DNA from: Promethearchaeota archaeon CR_4
Lineage (GTDB): Archaea; Asgardarchaeota; Lokiarchaeia; Sigyniarchaeales; CR-4
Direction: 5' to 3'
Assembly: GCA_001940655.1 (NCBI GenBank)
Contig: MBAA01000018.1
Location: 10,448-15,689, forward strand
DNA length: 5,242 bases
The notes under the pieces are model-generated. The model saw only the letters and a list, made by a program, of their open reading frames with translations. It was not told the DNA's origin and searched no databases. Shown here piece after piece: positions 1 through 5,242 of this stretch (the first letter of the stretch is position 1; each line of letters begins with the position of its first letter). A program made the translations under genes and the position numbers.

Positions 1-476
1 GCGCGCAAGAAGATCTCGCGGTTAGGTTTTCGAACTCGTTCGACGCTGGAAAAGACGGGGGTTGGGAAAAATTTCGAGAGCGAATGTCGATGCCAGATAT
101 GGGGGAGTTCGATCGTGCAGTTGGTTATGAGGCCTATGCGATATCCGGTTTGCTGTGCCCATTCGAGCACGGGAATCGCATCTGCTCGGGGAAGCGTGTT
201 TGTCAGGAAGAAATTCATGCGAATTTCGACTGCTTTTTCCAGCATTTCCTCAGTACATTTTGCATTTAACCCATTACACGCGTCTGCAATTCGATCTCGC
301 ACCGCGGAAAAGTCCCCCTCCCTGTGGAGCGCGGCTTGCATCCATTGCGTGTTAAATTTCTCAGGATTTACGTCCAGGACTTTCGCCATTTCCCGGACAT
401 TCTGGAAATAAGCTTGGACCTTAAATATGTCCACCAACGTGCCAAAAAAGTCGAAAAATAGGGCGGAAAATCTCAT
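1..476 (-). CDS. HAD-superfamily hydrolase, N-terminal part (C-terminus beyond window)
   Basis: I translated the minus strand from the ATG at 476 and found 158 open codons to the left edge. The product begins MRFSALFFDFFGTLVD. This is HAD motif I, with nucleophile Asp9 and the GTLVD turn. Residues about 17-95 are helical and fit a C1-type cap. GLITNCT (115-121) is motif II with Thr118. Near the edge, VRKPNREIF supplies motif III Lys150. Motif IV, the Mg-binding acidic pair, would lie outside the window. HAD enzymes use the first Asp to attack a phosphoryl group or a halogenated carbon. Here the second, acid/base Asp (motif I DxD) is Phe11, as in haloacid-dehalogenase-like DxYGT/DxFGT members, so a standard phosphatase role is not assured and the substrate is unknown. 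The start is fixed by an in-frame TAG 18 nt upstream, with no other ATG or GTG between. The gene follows the methyltransferase after 45 bp in the same direction, so it may be co-transcribed or use its own weak TATA-like box. The family call is firm; the function is not. Confidence 0.88.
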   Translation of the reverse strand, partial: MRFSALFFDFFGTLVDIFKVQAYFQNVREMAKVLDVNPEKFNTQWMQAALHREGDFSAVRDRIADACNGLNAKCTEEMLEKAVEIRMNFFLTNTLPRADAIPVLEWAQQTGYRIGLITNCTIELPHIWHRHSLSKFFPTPVFSSVERVRKPNREIFLR

Positions 477-513
477 GTGTGCGATGACCCGCCTCTATCA
501 CGGAAATGCAAGG

Positions 514-522
514 TAATAAATT
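514..522 (-). promoter_or_regulatory. weak TATA-like box ahead of the HAD gene
   Basis: The minus strand reads AATTTATTA here, overlapping the methyltransferase TAA stop. Its centre is about 42 bp from the HAD ATG, so a start about 26 bp downstream would leave a leader of roughly 16 nt. A GAGGCGGG stretch about 10-18 nt before the ATG is a poor Shine-Dalgarno candidate. A/T-rich stop-codon regions can mimic such boxes, so read-through from the methyltransferase gene is equally possible. Confidence 0.3.
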
Positions 523-3044
523 TAGTCCGGATCCGTGACAAGTTCAAACCGGGCAAAAATTTGGTGGAAAAATTGGGTTAATTCGTCCAAGACGGGAGTA
601 ATATCGTCAGAGGGAAGACCTAAAGCTTCAAGCCACGCACGATCCAAGGGGATAATTTTTCCCGCGAGGAAGAGTTCTCTGAATGAATCCCCAACTTCTT
701 CATCCAAGGCACGGGCCGCAGCATAAATCCTTTCGCGAAATTCAGGTTTGATTCTTTCGAGAAGGGGGAGACAAGTTTTTTTCACGTCTTCAATCATGAG
801 CTGGTGGTATTGGCTCGTCAAACTCCTCGAGTGCGTCAAGAGTTGGTACACCCACAGGGAGGAATTAAACCACGCGGCGAGGATGGGTTCCCAATTGGCA
901 TTGTTACAGACGACTTGATAAAACGCGTTGTGTGCGGCTCCTGGTTCTGTAGCGTAAAACCCAAATCCACGGCGGGTCTTGATGTTGAATTTCCACACGA
1001 TCCAGAGGTGTCCTACCCTATTTTGACTCTTGAACCTTGCTGTGTGGGAATACCAATTGCGACTAAAATTCCTGGTCCGAGCAGCCCCTTCCTTTTTCTC
1101 TTTTATCCGTCGCCCGTTTAGTTGTTCCGTCATCGCGCTTACATAACGCTCGAGGTCACCTGACAGGGGTGGGTGCTCGGGAATGATGAGTAAATATTCT
1201 TGAGGCCCTGGGGTGAATATCTTTTCATATAACCGCGGAAGTCGAAAGGATCGCAGGAGATTCCTCTTAGGTATGGTCAGATTTTCCCTAGTATATCGAT
1301 TTTGGATTTTCATGTCGTAAGAGGGAGTGATTGTTGCTATTGTCCATACCTTGTTTGGTAAACTCAATTCATCGATGTGAGTCCCGTCAAATCCTCGCCG
1401 AATTTTGACCTGGACAGCGTTGATAACGGGAATGAAACACTCCGGATCATTAAAGAGAAAATCGAGTTTGGAGTCTGCTTTACCATCCGAGGTATTCTGT
1501 TGGAAAATGGAATTCCAATTGACCATTGAAAGGAGGATTTCTTGAGGGATTGATGAGAAGCGGATTTCCGGGGGGATAGAGGGATTAAGTTGTCTGGTGC
1601 TCTTCGCTTCTTCCAAGAATTCTGCCAGGAGGGGGACTTCTACATAATCAGGAACAGTATTTAATGTAACTAACAAGGTTGTGGCATCGCTTTCAATCCG
1701 CCGGCCTTTTGTCACTACCAAGAGATATTCTTTCAAACCGCATTGTTCGGAGAATGTATTGGCAGATCCCACGCGCTCGATTAGGAAGTCTATCGAATAC
1801 CGTTTATCCCGAAAAAGCTGGAGAATATTTATCCCATAATTGGAGGAGAAAGTATTTGCAGGTAATACAAGGGCCATTCTCCCTCCCACAGGTAGGAATG
1901 TGTCCGCGTGGAGGATGAAGAGTGCGTGGAGACCCATTCGCCCGTTCAGATATTTTCCCAATCCTTCTTGCATGAGGGTAGCATGAATCTTTTCCTTTTC
2001 TACGGGATTCAATCGCTTGTGCTGGGTAAATGGGGGATTCATGAGCACGACATCGATGCTAGGATAATCGACAATCTCCTCTGATGACCCGTTCAAGGAA
2101 GGTTTTCGTCTTTTGAACGTGGAATCGTGGGCCATGAGGGTTGCAGGGGAGATCTCAAAACCATCTCCTACTGTCACGTTCACTCGTTCTGCTCGAGAAA
2201 GATTTCCCTGCAACGCGAGGTTAATGGTGGCCAAGTGCGCTGCGAATTGTGCCACGTCATTACCAAAAATTTGAGAAAGTAATTCTCGGTGCGCTTTAGA
2301 ATCATCGGGATGTTGCATCAAGGCCCTCTTGCGAAGGTAGGCTTCTGTAAGGAGGGTTCCAGACCCACAAGCGAGGTCGAGGATGGTTGCATCCCAGTGG
2401 TCAATGACAAGGTGGGCGAGGAGTGCTGCCGCTTCGTTACTCGTATAAAATGCGGCGAGATGACGCCGGATCTCCATTGGTATGAGTTGGTGGAAGATCT
2501 TTCCAAGAAGATCCCGCCGGATCTCCGCGATCTTGGAATTTTTAATTGTGTGTATGACAAAATTAATCGCTTGGGTGACAGGGGCAGTCTTGGGGAGGAG
2601 ATTCACAATATTAAAATCAAAAACCGCTTGATAATCTCCAAAAAGCACTTTGTCAAAGTATTTCCTGAGTTGAGTTGGGTCAGTCCCTAATAATTCTTCG
2701 AGAGGAGGGTACTCCGGAGATTGTAACGATAAAATATGATAAAATGACACCTGATCCACGAGAATATATGAGGCAGCTCTTCTCGCATCGTGTTCAAGTT
2801 CACGAGATTTCTTGTCGTCATCATATGTATAATCTAATTTGCGAGCCCATAACATTCCTGTTTGTTTTTCAAGAGCTGAAGAGGGGACTTGGATCAGTTG
2901 TTCCTCGAGAATCTGCATACAGGTGTGAAGAATGCGAATTGCATCGGCATCTGACGGCACGAGAAGACCTTGGTCTCTCCCCATCACTGAGAAATTTGTG
3001 GTTTCTGTATACCGGTGCACTTTTTTTCCACTAACCACGACCAT
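522..3044 (-). CDS. N6-adenine DNA methyltransferase with C-terminal recognition-type region (solitary)
   Basis: The product is 840 residues. It is predicted to transfer methyl from S-adenosylmethionine to adenine N6 in a specific DNA sequence. The motif order matches the gamma class (HsdM, Eco57I and TaqI type). FYTSNEAAALLA (199-210) is motif X. LDLACGSGT (222-230) is the SAM-binding motif I. GNDV (261-264) and TVGDG (291-295) fit motifs II and III. DVVLMNPPF (331-339) holds the catalytic NPPF of motif IV, and GGRMALVLP (387-395) is a later core strand. A charged insert (about 307-330) lies between motifs III and IV. Residues about 540-840 resemble the recognition region of type IIG/TaqI-like enzymes, with AAWFNSSLWVYQLL (723-736) followed by VKKTCLPLLE (754-763). 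The N-terminal 195 residues are helical, and I see no PD-(D/E)XK nuclease signature there. The ATG at 3044 lies about 50 bp from a TATA-like box; Met21 is an alternative start. No endonuclease or specificity subunit is visible nearby. The enzyme class is firm; target site and biological role are unknown. Confidence 0.9.
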   Translation of the reverse strand: MVVVSGKKVHRYTETTNFSVMGRDQGLLVPSDADAIRILHTCMQILEEQLIQVPSSALEKQTGMLWARKLDYTYDDDKKSRELEHDARRAASYILVDQVSFYHILSLQSPEYPPLEELLGTDPTQLRKYFDKVLFGDYQAVFDFNIVNLLPKTAPVTQAINFVIHTIKNSKIAEIRRDLLGKIFHQLIPMEIRRHLAAFYTSNEAAALLAHLVIDHWDATILDLACGSGTLLTEAYLRKRALMQHPDDSKAHRELLSQIFGNDVAQFAAHLATINLALQGNLSRAERVNVTVGDGFEISPATLMAHDSTFKRRKPSLNGSSEEIVDYPSIDVVLMNPPFTQHKRLNPVEKEKIHATLMQEGLGKYLNGRMGLHALFILHADTFLPVGGRMALVLPANTFSSNYGINILQLFRDKRYSIDFLIERVGSANTFSEQCGLKEYLLVVTKGRRIESDATTLLVTLNTVPDYVEVPLLAEFLEEAKSTRQLNPSIPPEIRFSSIPQEILLSMVNWNSIFQQNTSDGKADSKLDFLFNDPECFIPVINAVQVKIRRGFDGTHIDELSLPNKVWTIATITPSYDMKIQNRYTRENLTIPKRNLLRSFRLPRLYEKIFTPGPQEYLLIIPEHPPLSGDLERYVSAMTEQLNGRRIKEKKEGAARTRNFSRNWYSHTARFKSQNRVGHLWIVWKFNIKTRRGFGFYATEPGAAHNAFYQVVCNNANWEPILAAWFNSSLWVYQLLTHSRSLTSQYHQLMIEDVKKTCLPLLERIKPEFRERIYAAARALDEEVGDSFRELFLAGKIIPLDRAWLEALGLPSDDITPVLDELTQFFHQIFARFELVTDPD

Positions 3045-3090
3045 AAAGATCCCGTCTCATCGAGGTCTATAGTGAAGATATTAACATACC

Positions 3091-3098
3091 AATATATC
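3091..3098 (-). promoter_or_regulatory. TATA-like box for the methyltransferase gene
   Basis: The minus strand reads GATATATT, an archaeal-type TATA element, centred about 50 bp upstream of the ATG at 3044. A start about 26 bp downstream would be near 3068, giving a leader of about 24 nt. The leader holds GAGACGGGATC but no convincing Shine-Dalgarno. This is inferred from spacing and composition only. Confidence 0.5.
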
Positions 3099-3231
3099 CA
3101 TCCATATTATCTCAATCACATTAGGAAACAACAATACAGCACCCGAGTGCCTCTTCAAGTATCTACAATTGCTATCCCACGCAACCACGGAAACGTCAAA
3201 GAGCCCGTCCCACGACTTGGCGTAAATTAGC

Positions 3232-3245
3232 AGAAAATTTATAAT
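3232..3245 (+). promoter_or_regulatory. BRE/TATA-like promoter of the tRNA gene
   Basis: A purine-rich AGAAA (3232-3236) precedes ATTTATAAT (3237-3245), which matches the archaeal BRE plus TATA arrangement. The box ends 28 bp before the first tRNA base. Transcription would therefore start a few bases upstream of the acceptor stem, as expected for an archaeal tRNA gene with 5' processing by RNase P. Confidence 0.65.
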
Positions 3246-3272
3246 CCCTTTTTGCCTTTTTCACATAGAACC

Positions 3273-3382
3273 GCGCTGGTTGTATAGTGGTTAGTATGCG
3301 GGGCCTCCATGGCACGCGATGGATGCTATTTTCTCCGTATTGAGGAAACCCCGCGACCCGGGTTCAATTCCCGGCCGGCGCA
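3273..3382 (+). tRNA. tRNA-Gly(UCC) with a 38-nt intron
   Basis: All arms can be drawn by eye. The acceptor is GCGCTGG (3273-3279) paired with CCGGCGC (3375-3381), with one G-U pair and discriminator A73 at 3382. The D-stem is GTAT/GTAT with wobble pairs at both ends, and the loop AGTGGTTA carries the conserved GG. The anticodon stem is CGGGG (3299-3303) with CCCCG (3349-3353). The T-arm is CCGGG, loop TTCAATT, CCCGG. After removal of 3310-3347 the mature RNA is 72 nt with loop C-C-UCC-A-A, so the anticodon UCC reads glycine codons GGA and probably GGG. A73 fits archaeal and eukaryotic tRNA-Gly. The 3' CCA is not encoded. The oddity is C33 in place of the near-universal U33. The gene stands alone, divergent from the methyltransferase. 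Confidence 0.93.
3310..3347 (+). other. tRNA intron with bulge-helix-bulge splice sites (position 37/38)
   Basis: The intron sits at the canonical 37/38 position. Exon bases CCTC (3304-3307, tRNA positions 32-35) pair with GAGG (3342-3345) to give the central 4-bp helix. On one side is the 3-nt bulge CA|T (3308-3310) and on the other the bulge AA|A (3346-3348). The predicted cuts fall inside each bulge. The anticodon stem forms the outer exon helix. The intron-side helix is weaker: GGCACG (3311-3316) opposite CGTATT (3336-3341) gives two G-U pairs, one C/A mismatch and three Watson-Crick pairs. This is the substrate form for the archaeal tRNA-splicing endonuclease. The intron is too short to encode a protein. 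Confidence 0.87.
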
Positions 3383-3388
3383 TCCACA

Positions 3389-3407
3389 TTTTTTCTCTCT
3401 TTTCTCC
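3389..3407 (+). terminator. T-rich terminator after the tRNA
   Basis: A run of six T (3389-3394) begins 7 nt after the tRNA, followed by C/T-rich sequence with a second run of four T. Oligo-T tracts are the usual archaeal termination signal. No stable hairpin is needed or seen directly before it. Confidence 0.65.
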
Positions 3408-3451
3408 TTTACGTTGCTTAAACCGCGAACTGGAGAGTGTAGGGAGAAAAG
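3399..3451. repeat. 9-bp perfect inverted repeat between converging units
   Basis: CTTTTCTCC (3399-3407) and GGAGAAAAG (3443-3451) are exact reverse complements separated by 35 bases. The repeat lies between the ends of the tRNA (plus) and the SDR relic (minus). It could add to termination from both sides, but the wide loop and low complexity of the arms make chance plausible. Confidence 0.35.
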
Positions 3452-3483
3452 TAGAATTTCGTGACATTAAAGACTTGGTTTTA

Positions 3484-4064
3484 TCACGACTCTTCCTTGA
3501 ACCGTTTCAACAGTTCTCGGGAGACCCATTTAATCATGAACTTGCCGAGGATGGGTAATTTCATAGCGTTGAACATGAGTTTTGTTTTCACGTTAGGATA
3601 CATCGACCCGGTTTTTTTCCGGATGATAGCCCTCACGAGCGGGCGGGCGATCTGGAGTGGTTTATTGAAAGATGTGCCTTTCGAGGAAAATTCGATAATG
3701 TGTTTGACATCTGCGCCTGGCGCCGTGATCACGCTGCTATACAGGTCTTTTTTCACGGGACCGGGACGGATGAAGAGAATTTTCACTTATTTTGGGACTT
3801 CAAGTTTGATCACTCGCAACGCTATTTCCACGCCCGCTTTAGTCCCACGAAATCCGCCCACGAACGGTAAGGGAACAACGGCGGACGCGCTGGACGTAAA
3901 CGTGAGATAGCGAACATCTTTTTTTGAAGGTGTGAAAGGTATACATAAGGGGAAGATTTCTTTCGTGAAGAGGAGTGTGCCGACGAAGTTGATCTGCAAT
4001 CCCCGGTAACGACAAACCATTTGTTCCTAAACCAGATTTTACCTATTTGATATCCCCTTTGCAT
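3484..4064 (-). pseudogene. decayed short-chain dehydrogenase/reductase (SDR)
   Basis: Three pieces of one SDR (NAD(P)-dependent oxidoreductase) line up in order. From the ATG at 4064, one frame reads through RNKWFVVTG, the first Rossmann strand up to the start of the glycine motif. At about 4001-4010 homology jumps to a second frame at GLQINFVGTLLFTKEIFPL, the family's NxxG segment. The intervening region, including the rest of GxxxGIG and the NNAG motif and usually about 90-95 residues, is gone. The second frame continues with TFTSSASAVV and GGFRGTKAG, then meets TAA at 3787-3789. The same frame resumes at once with VKILFIRPGPVKKD, the normal next segment, and runs to a natural-looking C-terminus ending at 3484. 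The catalytic YxxxK is FRGTK, so the tyrosine is Phe. There are two disabling lesions plus a lost active-site residue. It lies 90 bp downstream of the membrane-protein gene. The substrate of the ancestor is unknown. Confidence 0.87.
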
Positions 4065-4084
4065 TAATCTCTAAAAGTCAGCAC

Positions 4085-4098
4085 GATATAAAAAAAAT
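4085..4098 (-). promoter_or_regulatory. T-tract and TATA-like box between the membrane gene and the SDR relic
   Basis: The minus strand has eight T (4097-4090) running into TTTATATC (4092-4085). The T-tract lies about 57-65 bp after the membrane-protein stop and could terminate that transcript. The TATATC part is centred about 25 bp before the SDR ATG at 4064, so it looks like a preserved promoter giving a leaderless or nearly leaderless RNA. Both roles are inferred from spacing. Confidence 0.5.
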
Positions 4099-4154
4099 GA
4101 TTCATTAGGGGTAAAAGAGGTGGCGTTTCTTTTACTCCATATGGATCTGCATCA

Positions 4155-5242
4155 TCAGCTTCCATTGGAAGTTGGGAGAGAAGGCGGATTCGTCCCGTTC
4201 GAGTCGTTGGATTCATTATTGTTAGCCTTTGTCTCCATCTCCCGAATTACCTCCGTTGTCGCCATGATCCGCCGCCGGTATTCTAAGATGGCTTGCTCGT
4301 CCCGGGAGATGATATGCCAGTATTCACGAGAGTCGATCACATGCTCGAACTTTGGTTTTACCCACCGACGCAAGAGTCGGTCGTAACCTCGCTTGATTCC
4401 GAGGAACGCAGGGGATATTAATAACATCAAGAGTGCAAAAAACACTGGTAAATACCCCGGCATCAAGACCCAAGACGGTGGAAAGACGTAGGTAACCTTA
4501 AATCCGTAAACAACGGTGGTCCAAATGATGAGGAGGTAATTACACATAACGTGGATGCCGAGAGTAGAGGTAAAATCGTTTTCGGGGGCATACCCGTTAC
4601 GTTTGATGAAAGCGACCCGAGTTAATGCTAGGAGTAACGGTCCACCACCCAACAATAAACCTAAACCTAGGAGAATGGGATACTGGGGCGGTTCAAACAA
4701 CGCGTAGAACGTGGAAAATGTGAGATATTGATTAAAAATCCCAGATAGAGCCCAAATTAATCCGTTGAGGATGCCAGTATTGATGAATACGAGCGCCAAT
4801 TGCCCTTTTTCGATGACGAAACGGTTCCGCTTGATGAGGCGCAATGCAATGAAGAAGATAGCAAAAATTACCGCTAGAATGCCCATAAATCGCGAGAAGC
4901 GTTCTTTAAAGATACGTTCCTCAACCCAGACATTTTGCAGCTCTTCTATTTGGTGAGTCAAATTTTCGGCTTTAGCCTCAATTTTGCTCAAACTATCAGT
5001 ACTATCTAGGGCTGCAGCAAAAATTGTATCGTTCTTTAGAACCATAAATTCCCTCGTGAAATTCTCAATCTTCTCGGGGGACACTTCCACTTTCAAGACG
5101 TTTCCTGTCGCGTTGAGTAAACCTAGCGCCCTTTCTGCTAATTGAATCCCCATAGACGCGTTACGTTGGTAGGGTGAGGCATCAGGGGCGCTGTTATTGA
5201 GGAGGGAAAATAATACTTCTCCATTCGAATGCGTGGGGAGGG
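4155..5242 (-). CDS. membrane protein of unknown function with sequon-rich ectodomain, 5'-partial
   Basis: I do not recognise the family. The first ATG in the window (5153) gives 332 residues, but the frame stays open for 29 more codons to the right edge. Those codons look like more of the same protein, so the true start is probably outside. Numbering from that ATG, residues 1-88 are hydrophilic, with NxS/T sequons at N14, N31, N41 and N64. Two more lie just upstream of the ATG. A helical, possibly coiled stretch (about 54-82) precedes the membrane. Hydrophobic segments lie at about 88-107, 117-140, 158-182, 197-222 and 233-253. Basic clusters RLIKRNR, FIKRNG and IKRGYDRLLRR suggest an outside N-terminus and a cytoplasmic C-terminus. 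The tail (254-332) is charged and helical up to about 309, then Asn/Ser-rich. A signal peptide, if any, is not in view. A surface receptor or sensor-like protein is one possibility, but no catalytic motif is visible. Confidence 0.85.
   Translation of the reverse strand, partial: LPTHSNGEVLFSLLNNSAPDASPYQRNASMGIQLAERALGLLNATGNVLKVEVSPEKIENFTREFMVLKNDTIFAAALDSTDSLSKIEAKAENLTHQIEELQNVWVEERIFKERFSRFMGILAVIFAIFFIALRLIKRNRFVIEKGQLALVFINTGILNGLIWALSGIFNQYLTFSTFYALFEPPQYPILLGLGLLLGGGPLLLALTRVAFIKRNGYAPENDFTSTLGIHVMCNYLLIIWTTVVYGFKVTYVFPPSWVLMPGYLPVFFALLMLLISPAFLGIKRGYDRLLRRWVKPKFEHVIDSREYWHIISRDEQAILEYRRRIMATTEVIREMETKANNNESNDSNGTNPPSLPTSNGS

Larger units (their letters stand above)
3045..3272. other. 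divergent intergenic promoter region
   Basis: This 228-bp gap separates the methyltransferase (minus) from the tRNA (plus) and holds the two TATA-like boxes listed separately. A + strand frame crosses it but has no recognisable domain, no ribosome binding site and an unstructured composition, so I do not call a gene. The middle (about 3120-3230) has no repeat, hairpin of note or RNA motif that I can recognise. Confidence 0.6.

Noticed and set aside
84..411. Three overlapping + strand open frames of 61-98 codons
   Set aside because: They lie antisense to the HAD gene, whose motifs fix the coding strand. Their products are Ser/Cys/Arg-rich with no domain.
804..2690. Several + strand frames of 79-133 codons and a minus-strand frame at 2318-2560
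   Set aside because: All fall within the methyltransferase gene in other frames, including over its conserved core, and show no recognisable protein features.
3139..3150. Short hairpin GCAC/GTGC between the methyltransferase and the tRNA
   Set aside because: Only four base pairs with a four-base loop, with no T-tract or conserved context; expected by chance.
3015..3230. A 71-codon + strand frame between the methyltransferase start and the tRNA
   Set aside because: It overlaps the methyltransferase start and promoter region, has no ribosome binding site, and its product lacks domain character.
3304..3310. Reading the anticodon as CCA (tRNA-Trp) so that the T at 3306 becomes U33
   Set aside because: This would require the anticodon stem to shift to GGGGC, which has no partner. 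The 5-bp CGGGG/CCCCG stem, the D-arm numbering and the BHB all support UCC.
3787..3789. The TAA in the SDR as a recoded or read-through codon
   Set aside because: TAA is not the codon used for pyrrolysine, no recoding structure is evident, and the upstream deletion and Tyr loss already indicate a dead gene.
3461..3910. A 149-codon + strand frame
   Set aside because: It is antisense to the SDR relic. The opposite strand carries recognisable SDR motifs in order.
1..5242. CRISPR arrays, insertion sequences, long direct repeats or attachment sites
   Set aside because: I saw no regularly spaced repeats, transposase motifs, or duplicated tRNA 3' end that would mark an integrated element.

Overview
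The window looks archaeal. The evidence is a tRNA gene split by a 38-nt intron whose ends fold into a bulge-helix-bulge (BHB) motif, A/T-rich TATA-like boxes at archaeal spacing upstream of genes, weak or absent Shine-Dalgarno sequences, and tight gene packing. The eukaryote-like body of the tRNA and the sequon-rich surface protein would fit an Asgard-type or related archaeon, but that placement is only a guess.

Layout, left to right. (1) Positions 1-476, minus strand: the N-terminal 158 codons of a HAD-superfamily hydrolase that runs off the left edge. The + strand open frames over it are antisense shadows. (2) 522-3044, minus: an 840-residue N6-adenine DNA methyltransferase with a C-terminal recognition-type region. 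It lies 45 bp upstream of the HAD gene in the same direction. No restriction endonuclease is visible beside it. (3) 3045-3272: a divergent promoter region serving the methyltransferase (minus) and the tRNA (plus). (4) 3273-3382, plus: intron-containing tRNA-Gly(UCC) with an unusual C at position 33. (5) 3383-3483: a T-rich tRNA terminator and a small inverted repeat. (6) 3484-4064, minus: a decayed short-chain dehydrogenase/reductase (SDR). It has an internal deletion with frameshift, an in-frame TAA, and Phe where the catalytic Tyr should be. (7) 4155-5242, minus: the 3' part of a membrane protein with a sequon-rich N-terminal ectodomain, five predicted membrane segments and a hydrophilic tail. 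Its frame is open to the right edge, so its true start is outside the window.

I see no evidence that these genes form one system. The methyltransferase could be an orphan modification enzyme or the modification half of a system whose other part lies elsewhere. The HAD gene is only positionally associated with it. The SDR is a relic. The features most worth checking are the C33 tRNA-Gly with its BHB intron, the multi-lesion SDR pseudogene, and the unassigned membrane protein. I found no clear candidate for an undescribed multi-gene system here.
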